Shown here: piece after piece, positions 15,579-24,198 of the stretch
Layout: every line of letters begins with the position of its first letter
Position numbering within the stretch: position 1 is the stretch's first letter
Source: Rhizobium esperanzae
GTDB lineage: Bacteria > Pseudomonadota > Alphaproteobacteria > Rhizobiales > Rhizobiaceae
NCBI RefSeq assembly: GCF_014197615.1
Contig: NZ_JACIFY010000005.1
Span: 124,001 to 188,000 of the forward strand
Length of the DNA: 64,000 bases
Reading direction: 5' to 3'
Made by a program: the position numbers and the translations under genes
The notes under the pieces: model-generated
Seen by the model: only the letters and a program-made list of their open reading frames with translations
Told to the model about the DNA's origin: nothing
The model's database searches: none

Positions 15579-18500
15579 ATGACCGACGAGGCGCTTGTTG
15601 ATCGCATGGCGCTGCCGCGTCCGGACGTCACCGTCGCGGACGCGGAAGAGATCCTTCTTGCCCATTACAACCTGTCCGGCACCCTTGCCGAACTTGGCAG
15701 CCAGCAGGACCGGAACTACCGCGTCGATAGCGATCGCGGCCGCTACGTCCTGAAGATTTGCCATGCTGCCTACGAGACCCGCGAACTCGAAGCGCAGAAT
15801 GCAGCGATCCATCACCTCAAGAGCAAGCAGGATGCGCCACGCGTTCCCAATGTGATCGCCACGAATGACGGGCGCGAGATCGTCGTCCTGACCGTGCGCG
15901 GGCAGGGCTACCAGGTCCGGCTGCTGGAATATCTGGAAGGCCAGGGGCTGACGGAGCTGAATCATGTGGCGCCGGCCTCCGTCGCCGCACTCGGCGCCCT
16001 CTGCGCAAGGCTGGCGCAGGCGCTTGCCGATTTCAACCATCCCGGCCTCGACCGCAGCCTGCAATGGGATCTGAGGCGGGCTGGGCCGGTCGCGGTGCAG
16101 CTGCTTTCCGCCATCACCGACAGCGCAGCGCGCGACCGGATCGCCAAGACGATGGTGATGGCCGTTCGCCGTATCCAGCCGCTAGCGCCGTCGCTTCGGC
16201 TGCAGGCGGTGCATCACGACGTCACCGGCGACAATGTCGTCGGTCACCGCAATGCCCATGGCCACACCATCCCCGACGGGGTGATCGATTTCGGCGACAT
16301 CATCCGCGGCTGGCTGGTCGGCGACCTCGCCGTCACCTGCGCTTCGCTGCTGCATCAGGCAGAGGGCGACCCTTTTCATATCCTGCCCGCCGTCACTGCC
16401 TATCAGGCGATCTATCCGCTGACCTCGGAGGAGCTGAAGGCGCTCTGGCCATTGGTGGTCGCGCGCGCGGTCATTCTCGTCGCCAGCGGCGAACAGCAGA
16501 TTTCGGTCGATCCGGAGAATGATTATGTCCGCGGCAATCTCGACCGCGAGTGGGCGATCTTCGATACGGCGATGTCCGTTCCCTTCGAGCTCATGGAAGC
16601 GGCGATCCTCAAGGCGGCCGGCGCCGATGCTGCCGCCCCGGAAACATCGGGATGGCTGCCGCTGCTGCCCGACATCGATCCCGCCGGGATCGCCTATGTC
16701 GACCTTGGGGTGCGGAGCCCGCATTTTTCTGGAGGCAACTGGCTGAATTCCGACATGGACTGGCGGTTGCTTGCCCGCGCTGCGACCGAAAACGGGACGG
16801 CCGCGACGCGCTACGGCGAATATCGGCTTTCCCGGGCGGGAACCGCCAGGAGACAGGCGACCTGCGCCCTGCATGTCGACATCTGCCTTGCCGCGGGCAG
16901 CGCGGTCGCAGCACCCTTTGCCGGCCGCATCGGCTGGAAGGACCAGCATCTGACGCTGACCGGCGACAGCATGACCCTTCACCTCGACGGGCTCGAGCTC
17001 GCGGTCGAGGATGGAGCCGAGATTGCCGCCGGCGACCCGCTCGGCACGGTTGTCGGAGAGGCTACGTCGCTCGGCGGGGTGCGCGTTCAGCTTTGCAGCG
17101 TCGCCGGGCTCGAGCCGCCGCTCTTTGCCACACCGCACGAGACAGCGGCATGGTCGATGCTCTGCCCTTCTCCCTCGCCGCTTCTCGGCCCGGGAGCAGA
17201 TGCGCCACGACCTGACAGCACCGAGCTGCTCGCCAGGCGGCAGGCGCATCTCGCCGGCGCGCAGAAGAACTATTATGCGGCGCCGCCGCAGATCGAGCGC
17301 GGCTGGCGGGAGCATTTGTTCGACGTCGAGGGCCGCGCCTATCTCGATATGGTCAACAACGTCTCCATTCTCGGCCATGGCCATCCCAAGCTCGCGGCAG
17401 CGATCAGCGCCCAATGGCTGCGGCTCAACACCAATTCACGCTTTCACTATGCCCCGATCACGGAATTTTCCGAACGCCTCGCCGCACTGGCCCCGGATGG
17501 GCTCGACACGGTCTTCCTCGTCAACAGCGGCTCGGAGGCGAACGATCTGGCGCTTCGGCTGGCGCAAGCCCATAGCGGCGCCCGCAACATGCTCTGCCTG
17601 CTCGAAGCCTATCATGGCTGGTCAGCGGCGAGCGACGCCGTCTCCACCTCGATCGCCGACAATCCGCAGGCACTGACCACCCGGCCCGACTGGGTGCATG
17701 CCGTCGTTTCGCCGAATACCTATCGCGGCGCATTCCGCGGTCCCGACACGGCGAGCGCCTACCTCAGCGCCGTCACGCCAGTACTGGAGGCGATCGACGC
17801 CGGCGGCGAAGGTCTTGCAGGCTTCATCTGCGAATCGGTCTATGGCAATGCGGGCGGCATTCCGCTGCCGGACGGTTACCTCGCACAGGTCTATGCCGAG
17901 GTGCGCGCCCGCGGCGGCCTCTGCATCGCCGACGAAGTGCAGGTCGGCTATGGCAGGCTCGGACATTATTTCTGGGGCTTCGAGCAGCAAGGGGTCGTGC
18001 CCGATATCATCACCGTCGCCAAGGGCATGGGCAACGGCCATCCGCTCGGCGCCGTCATTACCACGCGGGAGATCGCCCAGTCGCTGGAGAAGGAGGGCGC
18101 ATTCTTTTCCTCCACCGGCGGCAGCCCGGTCAGCTGCGTCGCCGGGATGACGGTGCTCGACATCATCGCCGAGGAAAAGCTGCAGGAAAATGCCCGGACG
18201 GTCGGCGATCATCTGAAGGCGCGGCTTGCGGCGTTGATCGACCGCTATCCGGTCGCGGGCGCCGTGCATGGCATGGGCCTTTATCTCGGCCTCGAATTCG
18301 TCCGCGACAGAACGACGCTGGAGCCGGCGACGGAGGAGACGGCTGCCATCTGCGACCGTCTGCTTGCACTCGGCGTCATCATGCAGCCGACCGGCGATCA
18401 CCAAAATGTGCTGAAGATCAAGCCGCCGCTCTGCCTCAGCATCGAAAGCGCCGATTTCTTCGCCGACATGCTGGAAAAGGTGCTCGACGAAGGCTGGTAA
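15579..18500 (+). CDS. Trifunctional-looking fusion: APH-type kinase, M23-like domain, class III PLP phospho-lyase
   Basis: The 973-residue protein joins three parts. Residues about 25-300 are an aminoglycoside-phosphotransferase-type kinase with HHDVTGDNVV (catalytic Asp214) and the metal-binding DFGD (Asp237). Residues about 425-515 resemble an M23/lipoyl-like beta domain without an obvious zinc site. Residues about 545-970 are a class III aminotransferase-fold enzyme with the PLP lysine Lys815 in VAKGMGNGHP. The GNGHP run is shared with the phospho-lyases AGXT2L1/2. Such bacterial fusions resemble hydroxylysine kinase plus phosphohydroxylysine/phosphoethanolamine lyase, so phosphorylation followed by elimination of phosphate is likely. 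GGGAGGGGTC precedes the ATG. The substrate is unproven. Confidence 0.8.
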   Translation: MTDEALVDRMALPRPDVTVADAEEILLAHYNLSGTLAELGSQQDRNYRVDSDRGRYVLKICHAAYETRELEAQNAAIHHLKSKQDAPRVPNVIATNDGREIVVLTVRGQGYQVRLLEYLEGQGLTELNHVAPASVAALGALCARLAQALADFNHPGLDRSLQWDLRRAGPVAVQLLSAITDSAARDRIAKTMVMAVRRIQPLAPSLRLQAVHHDVTGDNVVGHRNAHGHTIPDGVIDFGDIIRGWLVGDLAVTCASLLHQAEGDPFHILPAVTAYQAIYPLTSEELKALWPLVVARAVILVASGEQQISVDPENDYVRGNLDREWAIFDTAMSVPFELMEAAILKAAGADAAAPETSGWLPLLPDIDPAGIAYVDLGVRSPHFSGGNWLNSDMDWRLLARAATENGTAATRYGEYRLSRAGTARRQATCALHVDICLAAGSAVAAPFAGRIGWKDQHLTLTGDSMTLHLDGLELAVEDGAEIAAGDPLGTVVGEATSLGGVRVQLCSVAGLEPPLFATPHETAAWSMLCPSPSPLLGPGADAPRPDSTELLARRQAHLAGAQKNYYAAPPQIERGWREHLFDVEGRAYLDMVNNVSILGHGHPKLAAAISAQWLRLNTNSRFHYAPITEFSERLAALAPDGLDTVFLVNSGSEANDLALRLAQAHSGARNMLCLLEAYHGWSAASDAVSTSIADNPQALTTRPDWVHAVVSPNTYRGAFRGPDTASAYLSAVTPVLEAIDAGGEGLAGFICESVYGNAGGIPLPDGYLAQVYAEVRARGGLCIADEVQVGYGRLGHYFWGFEQQGVVPDIITVAKGMGNGHPLGAVITTREIAQSLEKEGAFFSSTGGSPVSCVAGMTVLDIIAEEKLQENARTVGDHLKARLAALIDRYPVAGAVHGMGLYLGLEFVRDRTTLEPATEETAAICDRLLALGVIMQPTGDHQNVLKIKPPLCLSIESADFFADMLEKVLDEGW

Positions 18501-19022
18501 CGCAGGGCTACCGGCGTTAACCAAATCGGTCATTTCGAGGCTTTTTGACTTTTCGCGAAACGGCCCATTGCCTGAAACAGTCAGGCTTCCTATGTCTGCC
18601 GCGGTGATCGATGAAACTCTGATTCTGTCATGCGAATTTTACGAAGAGCTGATATGTTTCTTTCTGTAAGTTCAAAGTTCGGCGGAATGAATTTTTTCGG
18701 ATCGTCGATATTTTGACACGTTTCGGAATATGTTTCTGGCAGGCCATCGGGTAATCTCTACCAAGTTAGTAGATTATCAAAGGCAGCCATCACCGGCTCC
18801 GGGCTCTTCCGGGACCACTCAAGCGCAACGCCAACGCAAGGAACGAGACATGATAGACATCGATATTCTCGCCGATCTGCCTGGGCGATCCGTGCTTGGC
18901 AATGACCGTCCGGGCGCCCTCTCCCGCCCGAACTGTCGAATGTGACGTTCGTCCTCCTTTCAACGGTACCAGACAAGTCAATTCGCCATGGCTGTGCATG
19001 TCGCGCGGCAGGAGTTCTATCT
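18501..19022. other. AT-richer intergenic stretch with a possible small ORF
   Basis: No clear gene is seen. The part from about 18590 to 18780 is AT-richer than its surroundings. It contains a weak inverted repeat around 18757-18775 (TCTAC and GTAGA). A frame at 18850-18945 would encode a 31-residue peptide, MIDIDILADLPGRSVLG and on, after AAGGAACGAGAC; this could be a leader peptide or chance. A promoter for the 64-residue gene at 19023 is probably here. Confidence 0.3.
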
Positions 19023-19217
19023 ATGAAGAAGCAAGTTATCGAATATGCAGGCGTTCCCGTCGGGATCGTCATCCCCGATGAAGACCGGTTGAAGTTCATC
19101 GCCGTGAAATTCCATGTCCACGACCTCGACGAGCAGCGTTTCCGCTCGCCCGACGAGGTGCGGCTGGCCATCCACGATCTGATGACCCGCCGTCATCCGA
19201 AGCCGCTTCATGCCTGA
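19023..19217 (+). CDS. Small hypothetical protein
   Basis: A 64-residue protein beginning MKKQVIEYAGVPVGIVIPDEDRLKFIAVKFHV, with no membrane segment or known motif that I recognise. The ATG at 19023 is preceded by AGGAG at good spacing, and a rho-independent terminator follows at 19258, so it looks like a real single-gene unit. The beta-rich start and the acidic/aromatic pattern suggest a compact folded protein. Function unknown. Confidence 0.55.
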   Translation: MKKQVIEYAGVPVGIVIPDEDRLKFIAVKFHVHDLDEQRFRSPDEVRLAIHDLMTRRHPKPLHA

Positions 19218-19257
19218 CGGCATGTTGCCGCGAGCGGCTTTCGCGGCTTTCTGATCT

Positions 19258-19292
19258 GACCGGTCCTGCCGAAAGGGCCGGTCTTGTCTTTT
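19258..19292 (+). terminator. Rho-independent terminator
   Basis: The stem GACCGGTCC (19258-19266) pairs with GGGCCGGTC (19275-19283) with one G-T pair and an 8-nt loop, followed by the T-rich tail TTGTCTTTT. It closes the small gene ending at 19217. Confidence 0.7.
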
Positions 19293-19342
19293 GAGGGCAA
19301 TTGCAGTCCTATCGGCCGCATCAGCGCCACCAGGATCAGCCC

Positions 19343-20332
19343 TTGCCCGATCTTCTCAATCTGCTCACCGACATCGAAGGCGTCTCCGTCGGGCATGCGA
19401 CCGATCTTGAGCTCGGGTCCGGCGTGACCGTCATCGTCTTCGACAAACCAGCCGTCGCGTCCGGCACGGTGCTCGGGGGCGCGCCGGGCGGGCGCGACAC
19501 CAGCCTGCTCGATCCATCCATGACCGTCAGTTTCGTCGATGCCTTCGTGCTCTCGGGCGGTTCCGCCTTTGGACTGGATGCCGCCGGCGGCGCGCAAGCG
19601 GGCCTGCGCGAAGCGGGCCGCGGCTTTGCAGTCGGGCCGGTCAAGATTCCGATCGTGCCGCAAGCCATCCTGATGGACCTGCTGAACGGCGGCGACAAGG
19701 ATTGGGGCCTTCATTCCCCCTATCGTGAGATGGGTTACACCGCACTGAAGGCCGCGACAAAGGGCGTCTTCGCGCTCGGCACCGCAGGCGCCGGCACCGG
19801 GGCGACGACAGCCACCGTCAAGGGCGGGATCGGCTCGGCCAGCGCCGTCAGCAGCGCCGGGCATCGCGTCGCGGCGATCGTTGCCGTCAATGCACTCGGC
19901 TCCGCAACGATCGGCGACGGGCCGCATTTCTGGGCGGCGCCCTTCGAGCAGGATGGCGAATTCGGCGGGCTCGGCATGCCTGCGGCGGCCGACCACCGGA
20001 TGCGACTCAAGGGCATGAACACGCCGGCGACGACGATCGGCGCTGTCGTGACCGACGCACAGCTGACGAAGGCCGAGGCGCACCGCCTTTCGCTGGCCGG
20101 CCATGACGGCTTTGCCCGGGCGCTGCTGCCGGCGCATCTGCCGCTTGACGGCGATACCGTCTTTGCCGCTTCGACGGCCAGGCATCGGAGGAACGACATG
20201 GCGAGCCTGATGGAGCTTTGCCACCTCGCCACCATCGTCATGGCCCGGGCGATCGCCCGCGGCGTCTATGAGGCGAGCGCCCTTCCGGTCGACGGCGCGC
20301 AAAAGGCATGGCGCGACCGCTATCCGAACTGA
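19343..20332 (+). CDS. P1-family (DmpA-like) N-terminal-nucleophile peptidase
   Basis: P1 peptidases such as DmpA are aminopeptidase/amidase enzymes that activate by self-cleavage before a Ser or Thr nucleophile. The 329-residue protein shows the family features: LTDIEGVSVGHATD at the start, FVLSGGSAFGLDAAGG, and the cleavage region MNTPATTIGAVVTDA, in which a Thr would become the new N terminus. No ATG lies near the domain start; a TTG at 19343 after AGGATCAGCCC is the likely start, and 19301 (also TTG) is an alternative. The LysR gene follows 53 bp later. It fits the peptide-use theme of the region. Confidence 0.82.
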   Translation: MPDLLNLLTDIEGVSVGHATDLELGSGVTVIVFDKPAVASGTVLGGAPGGRDTSLLDPSMTVSFVDAFVLSGGSAFGLDAAGGAQAGLREAGRGFAVGPVKIPIVPQAILMDLLNGGDKDWGLHSPYREMGYTALKAATKGVFALGTAGAGTGATTATVKGGIGSASAVSSAGHRVAAIVAVNALGSATIGDGPHFWAAPFEQDGEFGGLGMPAAADHRMRLKGMNTPATTIGAVVTDAQLTKAEAHRLSLAGHDGFARALLPAHLPLDGDTVFAASTARHRRNDMASLMELCHLATIVMARAIARGVYEASALPVDGAQKAWRDRYPN

Positions 20333-20345
20333 AGCCGATTGAATA

Positions 20346-20357
20346 GGGTTGCAACCC
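20346..20357. promoter_or_regulatory. Perfect 12-bp palindrome upstream of the LysR gene
   Basis: GGGTTGCAACCC is a perfect palindrome in the 53-bp gap between the P1 peptidase and the LysR gene, 28 bp before its start. LysR proteins usually bind dyad sites near their own promoter. Binding is inferred. Confidence 0.4.
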
Positions 20358-20385
20358 GAATATGCCGAATGGCGGAGAGACGTGA

Positions 20386-21306
20386 ATGCAGATCCGGGCG
20401 CTGATGTATTTCGACGAACTGGTTAGGACCAATTCCATGCGCCAGGCGGCCGAGAACCTCAATGTCGCGCCGACCGCAATCAGCCGGCAGATCGAGAACC
20501 TCGAATATCATTTCGGCGCGCCGCTCGTCGAACGCAGCGCCCGCGGCGTCAAACTGACGGCGGCCGGCGAGCTGCTCGCTGCCCGCGCCGGCCGCACATT
20601 GCGCGAACTCGATCACGTGCAGCAGCTGATCGAAGACCTGAAGGGCCTGCAGCGCGGCCGTGTCAGCATCTATGCCAATGGTGCGACCGTCGCCAATCTC
20701 TTGGCTCCGGCGCTGGCCGAATTCAGCCTGAAATACCCGCAGCTGCGTTTCAGCGTGACGATCACCAGCGCGCGGCAGGCCGTCGATGCCGTCAACAGCG
20801 CCGAAGCGGATATCGCGGTGACGCTGTTTGCGCCCGTCATATCAGGCACCAAAGTGCGGCTGCGCTCCGAGATCGCCTATGATCTCATCACCACACCGCA
20901 GCATCCGGCCGCCGCATATGCCGAAATCCCTATCCGGAAACTCGTCGACTACCCATTGGCGCTGCCGGATCAATCCTTCGGCTTCCGCCAGGCCTTCGAC
21001 GCGCTGTTGGAGAAGGAGGGGCTGAGTCTCGACCCGGTCTTCATCACCAGTTCGCTTGAAATGCTGAAGGAACTCGTGCTCAGCGGGGCGGCCGCGACGC
21101 TGCTGCCGGCGCTGACCGTCCGCCGCGAAATCGAGGCGGGCCAGCTGCTTGCCATTCCACTCGCCGGCAAGACCGGCATCCGCACCCATGTCGATCTCTG
21201 CGTCGCACCGGACCGGCAGCTGTCCTTCGCGGCGACCAAGCTGCTCGACTTCATCGAGAGGTTCATGCGCGAACGCACGAACCGCCGGACCGAGACAAAA
21301 GCCTGA
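20386..21306 (+). CDS. LysR-family transcriptional regulator
   Basis: The 306-residue protein has the LysR winged helix at residues 1-60 (LMYFDELVRTNSMRQAAENLNVAPTAISRQIENLEYHFGAPLVER) and a periplasmic-binding-type effector domain after about residue 90. GGAGAGACGTGA precedes the ATG. It lies directly upstream of the dipeptide-type ABC genes on the same strand, so it probably controls them and perhaps the P1 peptidase. The effector is unknown; a peptide or amide is a reasonable guess. Confidence 0.9.
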   Translation: MQIRALMYFDELVRTNSMRQAAENLNVAPTAISRQIENLEYHFGAPLVERSARGVKLTAAGELLAARAGRTLRELDHVQQLIEDLKGLQRGRVSIYANGATVANLLAPALAEFSLKYPQLRFSVTITSARQAVDAVNSAEADIAVTLFAPVISGTKVRLRSEIAYDLITTPQHPAAAYAEIPIRKLVDYPLALPDQSFGFRQAFDALLEKEGLSLDPVFITSSLEMLKELVLSGAAATLLPALTVRREIEAGQLLAIPLAGKTGIRTHVDLCVAPDRQLSFAATKLLDFIERFMRERTNRRTETKA

Positions 21307-21338
21307 CGCTTCCGGCTTGCATTGGCCGCGGATTTGCG

Positions 21339-21385
21339 GTGTAGCTTTTTCGGCTACACTGAGCACACAAAATCGCCATTGTGTG
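21339..21385. promoter_or_regulatory. Two tandem inverted repeats before the ABC importer genes
   Basis: GTGTAGC (21339-21345) and GCTACAC (21353-21359) form a hairpin with loop TTTTTCG. Just after it, CACACAA (21364-21370) and TTGTGTG (21379-21385) form a second repeat. They lie between the LysR gene and the binding-protein gene, so they could end the first transcript or bind the regulator. Confidence 0.4.
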
Positions 21386-21445
21386 TGCACTGTCGCAGTG
21401 ACATTCTCATCGCAAGGGCCTTCGACGCGGCCGGACAGGGACATG

Positions 21446-22975
21446 ATGACCAAGCTTTCGTTTGCGCCTTCAGCACGCTTCATCAGACAGCTTTCTCTCG
21501 GTGCCATGCTTTCGGCCGGCGTCGTGATGACGGCGATGACGCCGGCGGAAGCGGCCAAGACTACCCTCAATCTCGGCATGAGCGTCGAGCCCACGGGCCT
21601 CGATCCGACGATCGCCGCGCCGGTGGCGATCGGCCAGGTCACCTGGCAGAACGTGTTCGAGGGGCTGGTGAGGATCGACCAAGCCGGCAAGATCCAGCCG
21701 CAGCTGGCAAAAAGCTGGGAGATTTCGCCCGATGGCCTGACCTATGCGTTCAAGCTGCAGACCGGCGTCAAATTCCATGACGGCGAGGCCTTCGATGCCG
21801 CCGCCGCCAAGTTTTCGCTCGACCGCGCCCGCGGCGCGGATTCGGTCAATCCGCAAAAGCGCTTCTTTGCCTCGATCGCCTCGATCGATACGCCCGATGC
21901 CGAAACGCTGGTGCTGCATCTCTCGGCACCGACCGGCAGCCTGATCTACTGGCTCGGCTGGCCGGCCTCGGTGATGGTGGCGCCCAAGACGGCGGCCGAC
22001 GACAAGGTGACGCCGGTCGGCACCGGCCCCTTCAAATTCGCCGGCTGGGCGAAAGGCGACAAGGTGGAGCTCACCAGAAACGCCGATTACTGGAACAAGG
22101 ATGCAGCCGCCAGGCTCGACAAGGTGACCTTCCGCTTCATCGCCGATCCGCAGGCGCAGGCCGCAGCGCTGAAATCCGGCGACCTCGATGCCTTTCCGGA
22201 ATTTGCAGCACCCGAGCTGATGAGTTCTTTCGACGGCGATGCGCGGCTCGTCACCCGGATCGGCAATACCGAGCTGAAGGTCGTCGCCGGCATGAACAAT
22301 GCCAGGAAGCCGTTCGACGACAAACGCGTGCGCCAGGCGCTGATGATGGCGATCGACCGCAAGACGGTAATCGACGGCGCGTGGTCCGGCCTCGGCACGC
22401 CGATCGGCAGCCACTACACGCCGAATGATCCGGGCTATCAGGATATGACTGACGTGCTTCCCTATGACGTCGAAAAGGCGAAAGCGCTGCTGGCCGAAGC
22501 CGGCTATCCCAACGGCTTCACCTTCACGATCAAATCGCCGCAAATGGCCTATGCGCCGCGCAGTGCCGAGGTGATGCAGGCGATGTTTGCCGAGATCGGC
22601 GTGACGATGAATATCGAGCCCACCGAATTTCCGGCGAAATGGGTCCAGGACATCATGAAGGACCGCAACTTCGACATGACGATCGTCGCCCATGCCGAGC
22701 CGCTCGACATCGACATCTATTCCAGGGATCCCTATTATTTCAACTATAAGAACCCCGCCTTCAGCGCGCTGATGAAGAAGGTCCAGGAGACGACCGATCC
22801 CGCCGCGCAGAACGCGATCTACGGCGAAGCGCAGAAGATCCTCGCCGAGGACGTGCCGGCGCTCTACCTCTTCGTCATGCCGAAACTCGGCGTCTGGGAC
22901 AGGAAGCTGAAGGGGTTGTGGGAGAACGAGCCGATCCCGTCGAATGTGCTGTCGGGGGTTTCCTGGGAGGAGTGA
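21446..22975 (+). CDS. ABC transporter substrate-binding protein, dipeptide/oligopeptide type (SBP_bac_5)
   Basis: This periplasmic protein binds peptides or related compounds for import. The 509-residue precursor has a signal peptide (LSLGAMLSAGVVMTAMTPAEA) and the family landmarks LAKSWEISPDGLTYAFKLQTGVKFHDGEAFDAAAAKFSLDRA and VGTGPFKFAGW. ATG codons at 21443 and 21446 are both in frame; spacing from AGGG favours 21446. Two permease genes and an amidase follow on the same strand. No ATPase gene is present in this cluster, so the importer must borrow one from elsewhere. Confidence 0.92.
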   Translation: MTKLSFAPSARFIRQLSLGAMLSAGVVMTAMTPAEAAKTTLNLGMSVEPTGLDPTIAAPVAIGQVTWQNVFEGLVRIDQAGKIQPQLAKSWEISPDGLTYAFKLQTGVKFHDGEAFDAAAAKFSLDRARGADSVNPQKRFFASIASIDTPDAETLVLHLSAPTGSLIYWLGWPASVMVAPKTAADDKVTPVGTGPFKFAGWAKGDKVELTRNADYWNKDAAARLDKVTFRFIADPQAQAAALKSGDLDAFPEFAAPELMSSFDGDARLVTRIGNTELKVVAGMNNARKPFDDKRVRQALMMAIDRKTVIDGAWSGLGTPIGSHYTPNDPGYQDMTDVLPYDVEKAKALLAEAGYPNGFTFTIKSPQMAYAPRSAEVMQAMFAEIGVTMNIEPTEFPAKWVQDIMKDRNFDMTIVAHAEPLDIDIYSRDPYYFNYKNPAFSALMKKVQETTDPAAQNAIYGEAQKILAEDVPALYLFVMPKLGVWDRKLKGLWENEPIPSNVLSGVSWEE

Positions 22976-23041
22976 GGCGCGGAAATGAACGAAGGGAAGC
23001 CGGATAGCAAGCCGTTCAATGCCGGTCACCACCCTCTCCAT

Positions 23042-23166
23042 CCCTCATTCCTGTCCTTGGGCGCGGGAGACGCTCTTGCCTGGGTGACAGTCATTCACGG
23101 CGCCGACGCGCCGTGGCTGGATTCCTGTGACATCCCTCGGGTCAAGCCCGAGGACAGGAATGAGGG
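23042..23166. repeat. Palindromic (REP-like) element between binding-protein and permease genes
   Basis: The 15-bp sequence CCCTCATTCCTGTCC at 23042-23056 is repeated exactly inverted at 23152-23166. Inside the right half is a strong nested hairpin: ATTCCTGT (23121-23128) pairs with ACAGGAAT (23154-23161), and CCTCGGG (23135-23141) with CCCGAGG (23147-23153). An 88-residue open frame here is a by-product of the repeat. Such elements between a binding-protein gene and its permeases can stabilise the upstream mRNA. Confidence 0.7.
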
Positions 23167-23247
23167 TGGATGGGATGGCGGTCGCATTCCGTCGAAAGCC
23201 CAGCGAAAAGGCCACCCTCCAAAAGCCGCACCGAAAGCGTGGCACGC

Positions 23248-24195
23248 ATGATCGCGCTCCTCGCTCGCCGCTTCGCCGGCCTCCTGATCACCCTTCTTAT
23301 CGTTTCGCTGCTGATCTTCGCCGTGATGGATCTCCTGCCCGGCGACCCCGCTTCGATCATGCTCGGCACCTCCGCGAGCCCGGAAACGCTGGCGGCGCTG
23401 CGTCACGATCTCGGCCTCGACCAGCCGCTCATCCTGCGTTACGGGCAATGGCTGGCCGGTGTGATCTCCGGCGATCTCGGCAATTCCTATACCTATGGCG
23501 TGCCGGTCGCCGGATTGATCGTCGAGCGGCTGGCGGTGACGCTGCCGCTGGCGCTGATGGCGATCGTGCTCTCGGTGGCGATTGCCTTGCCGCTCGGCGT
23601 GCTGGCTGCCTCGCGCCGCGGCGGTATCATCGACATCATCGCAACGTTGTTTTCGCAGATCAGCATCGCCGTGCCCGCCTTCTGGGTGGCGCTGTTGTTG
23701 ATCATCCTGTTTTCGACCATGCTCGGGCTGATGCCGGCCGGCGGTTTCCCGGGCTGGGGCGCCGGTCTGCTGCCGGCGTTGCAGGCGCTTGTCATGCCGG
23801 CCGTCGCGCTGGCGCTGCCGCAGGCGGGCGTGCTGACACGGGTGGCGCGTTCGGCTGTGCTCGAAACGATGCATGAGGATTTTGCCCGCACCGCTGTCGC
23901 CAAGGGGCTTTCCCGCCGGGCGGTGTTGTGGCGGCATGTCGTGCCGAATGCGCTGATCCCGATCCTGACGATGATCGGGCTGCAATTCACCTTTCTCGTC
24001 GCCGGCGCGGTGCTGGTGGAAAATGTCTTCAACCTGCCGGGCCTCGGGCGGCTGGCGCTTCAGGCACTCTCGCAGCGCGACGTCATCGTCATGCAGGACG
24101 TGGTGCTGTTCTTCGCGGGCCTTGTCATTGTGGTGAATTTCTTCGTCGATCTCTCCTATCTGGCGATCGACCCCAGGATGAGAAAGGCGGCCTGA
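23248..24195 (+). CDS. ABC transporter permease, DppB type
   Basis: The 315-residue inner-membrane protein has six membrane segments. It carries the DppB signatures: the N-terminal RRFAGLLITLLIVSLLIFAVMDLLPGDPA, and the EAA-type loop ARTAVAKGLSRRAVLWRHVVPNALIPI that contacts the ATPase. The ATG at 23248 was chosen because the longer frame from 23170 reads through the palindromic repeat. It pairs with the DppC-type permease, whose start is 3 bp after this stop. Confidence 0.92.
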   Translation: MIALLARRFAGLLITLLIVSLLIFAVMDLLPGDPASIMLGTSASPETLAALRHDLGLDQPLILRYGQWLAGVISGDLGNSYTYGVPVAGLIVERLAVTLPLALMAIVLSVAIALPLGVLAASRRGGIIDIIATLFSQISIAVPAFWVALLLIILFSTMLGLMPAGGFPGWGAGLLPALQALVMPAVALALPQAGVLTRVARSAVLETMHEDFARTAVAKGLSRRAVLWRHVVPNALIPILTMIGLQFTFLVAGAVLVENVFNLPGLGRLALQALSQRDVIVMQDVVLFFAGLVIVVNFFVDLSYLAIDPRMRKAA

Positions 24196-24198
24196 CGC

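Noticed and set aside
14364..16064. 566-residue minus-strand open frame
   Set aside because: It is antisense to purU and the fusion gene, has no domain, and its composition is that of a high-GC shadow frame.
18757..18775. Inverted repeat TCTAC / GTAGA as a firm operator
   Set aside because: Arms are only 5 bp and extend only with a bulge; too weak to list as a separate site.
22985..23251. 88-residue plus-strand frame between the binding-protein and permease genes
   Set aside because: It is formed by the palindromic repeat and has no domain or good ribosome binding site.
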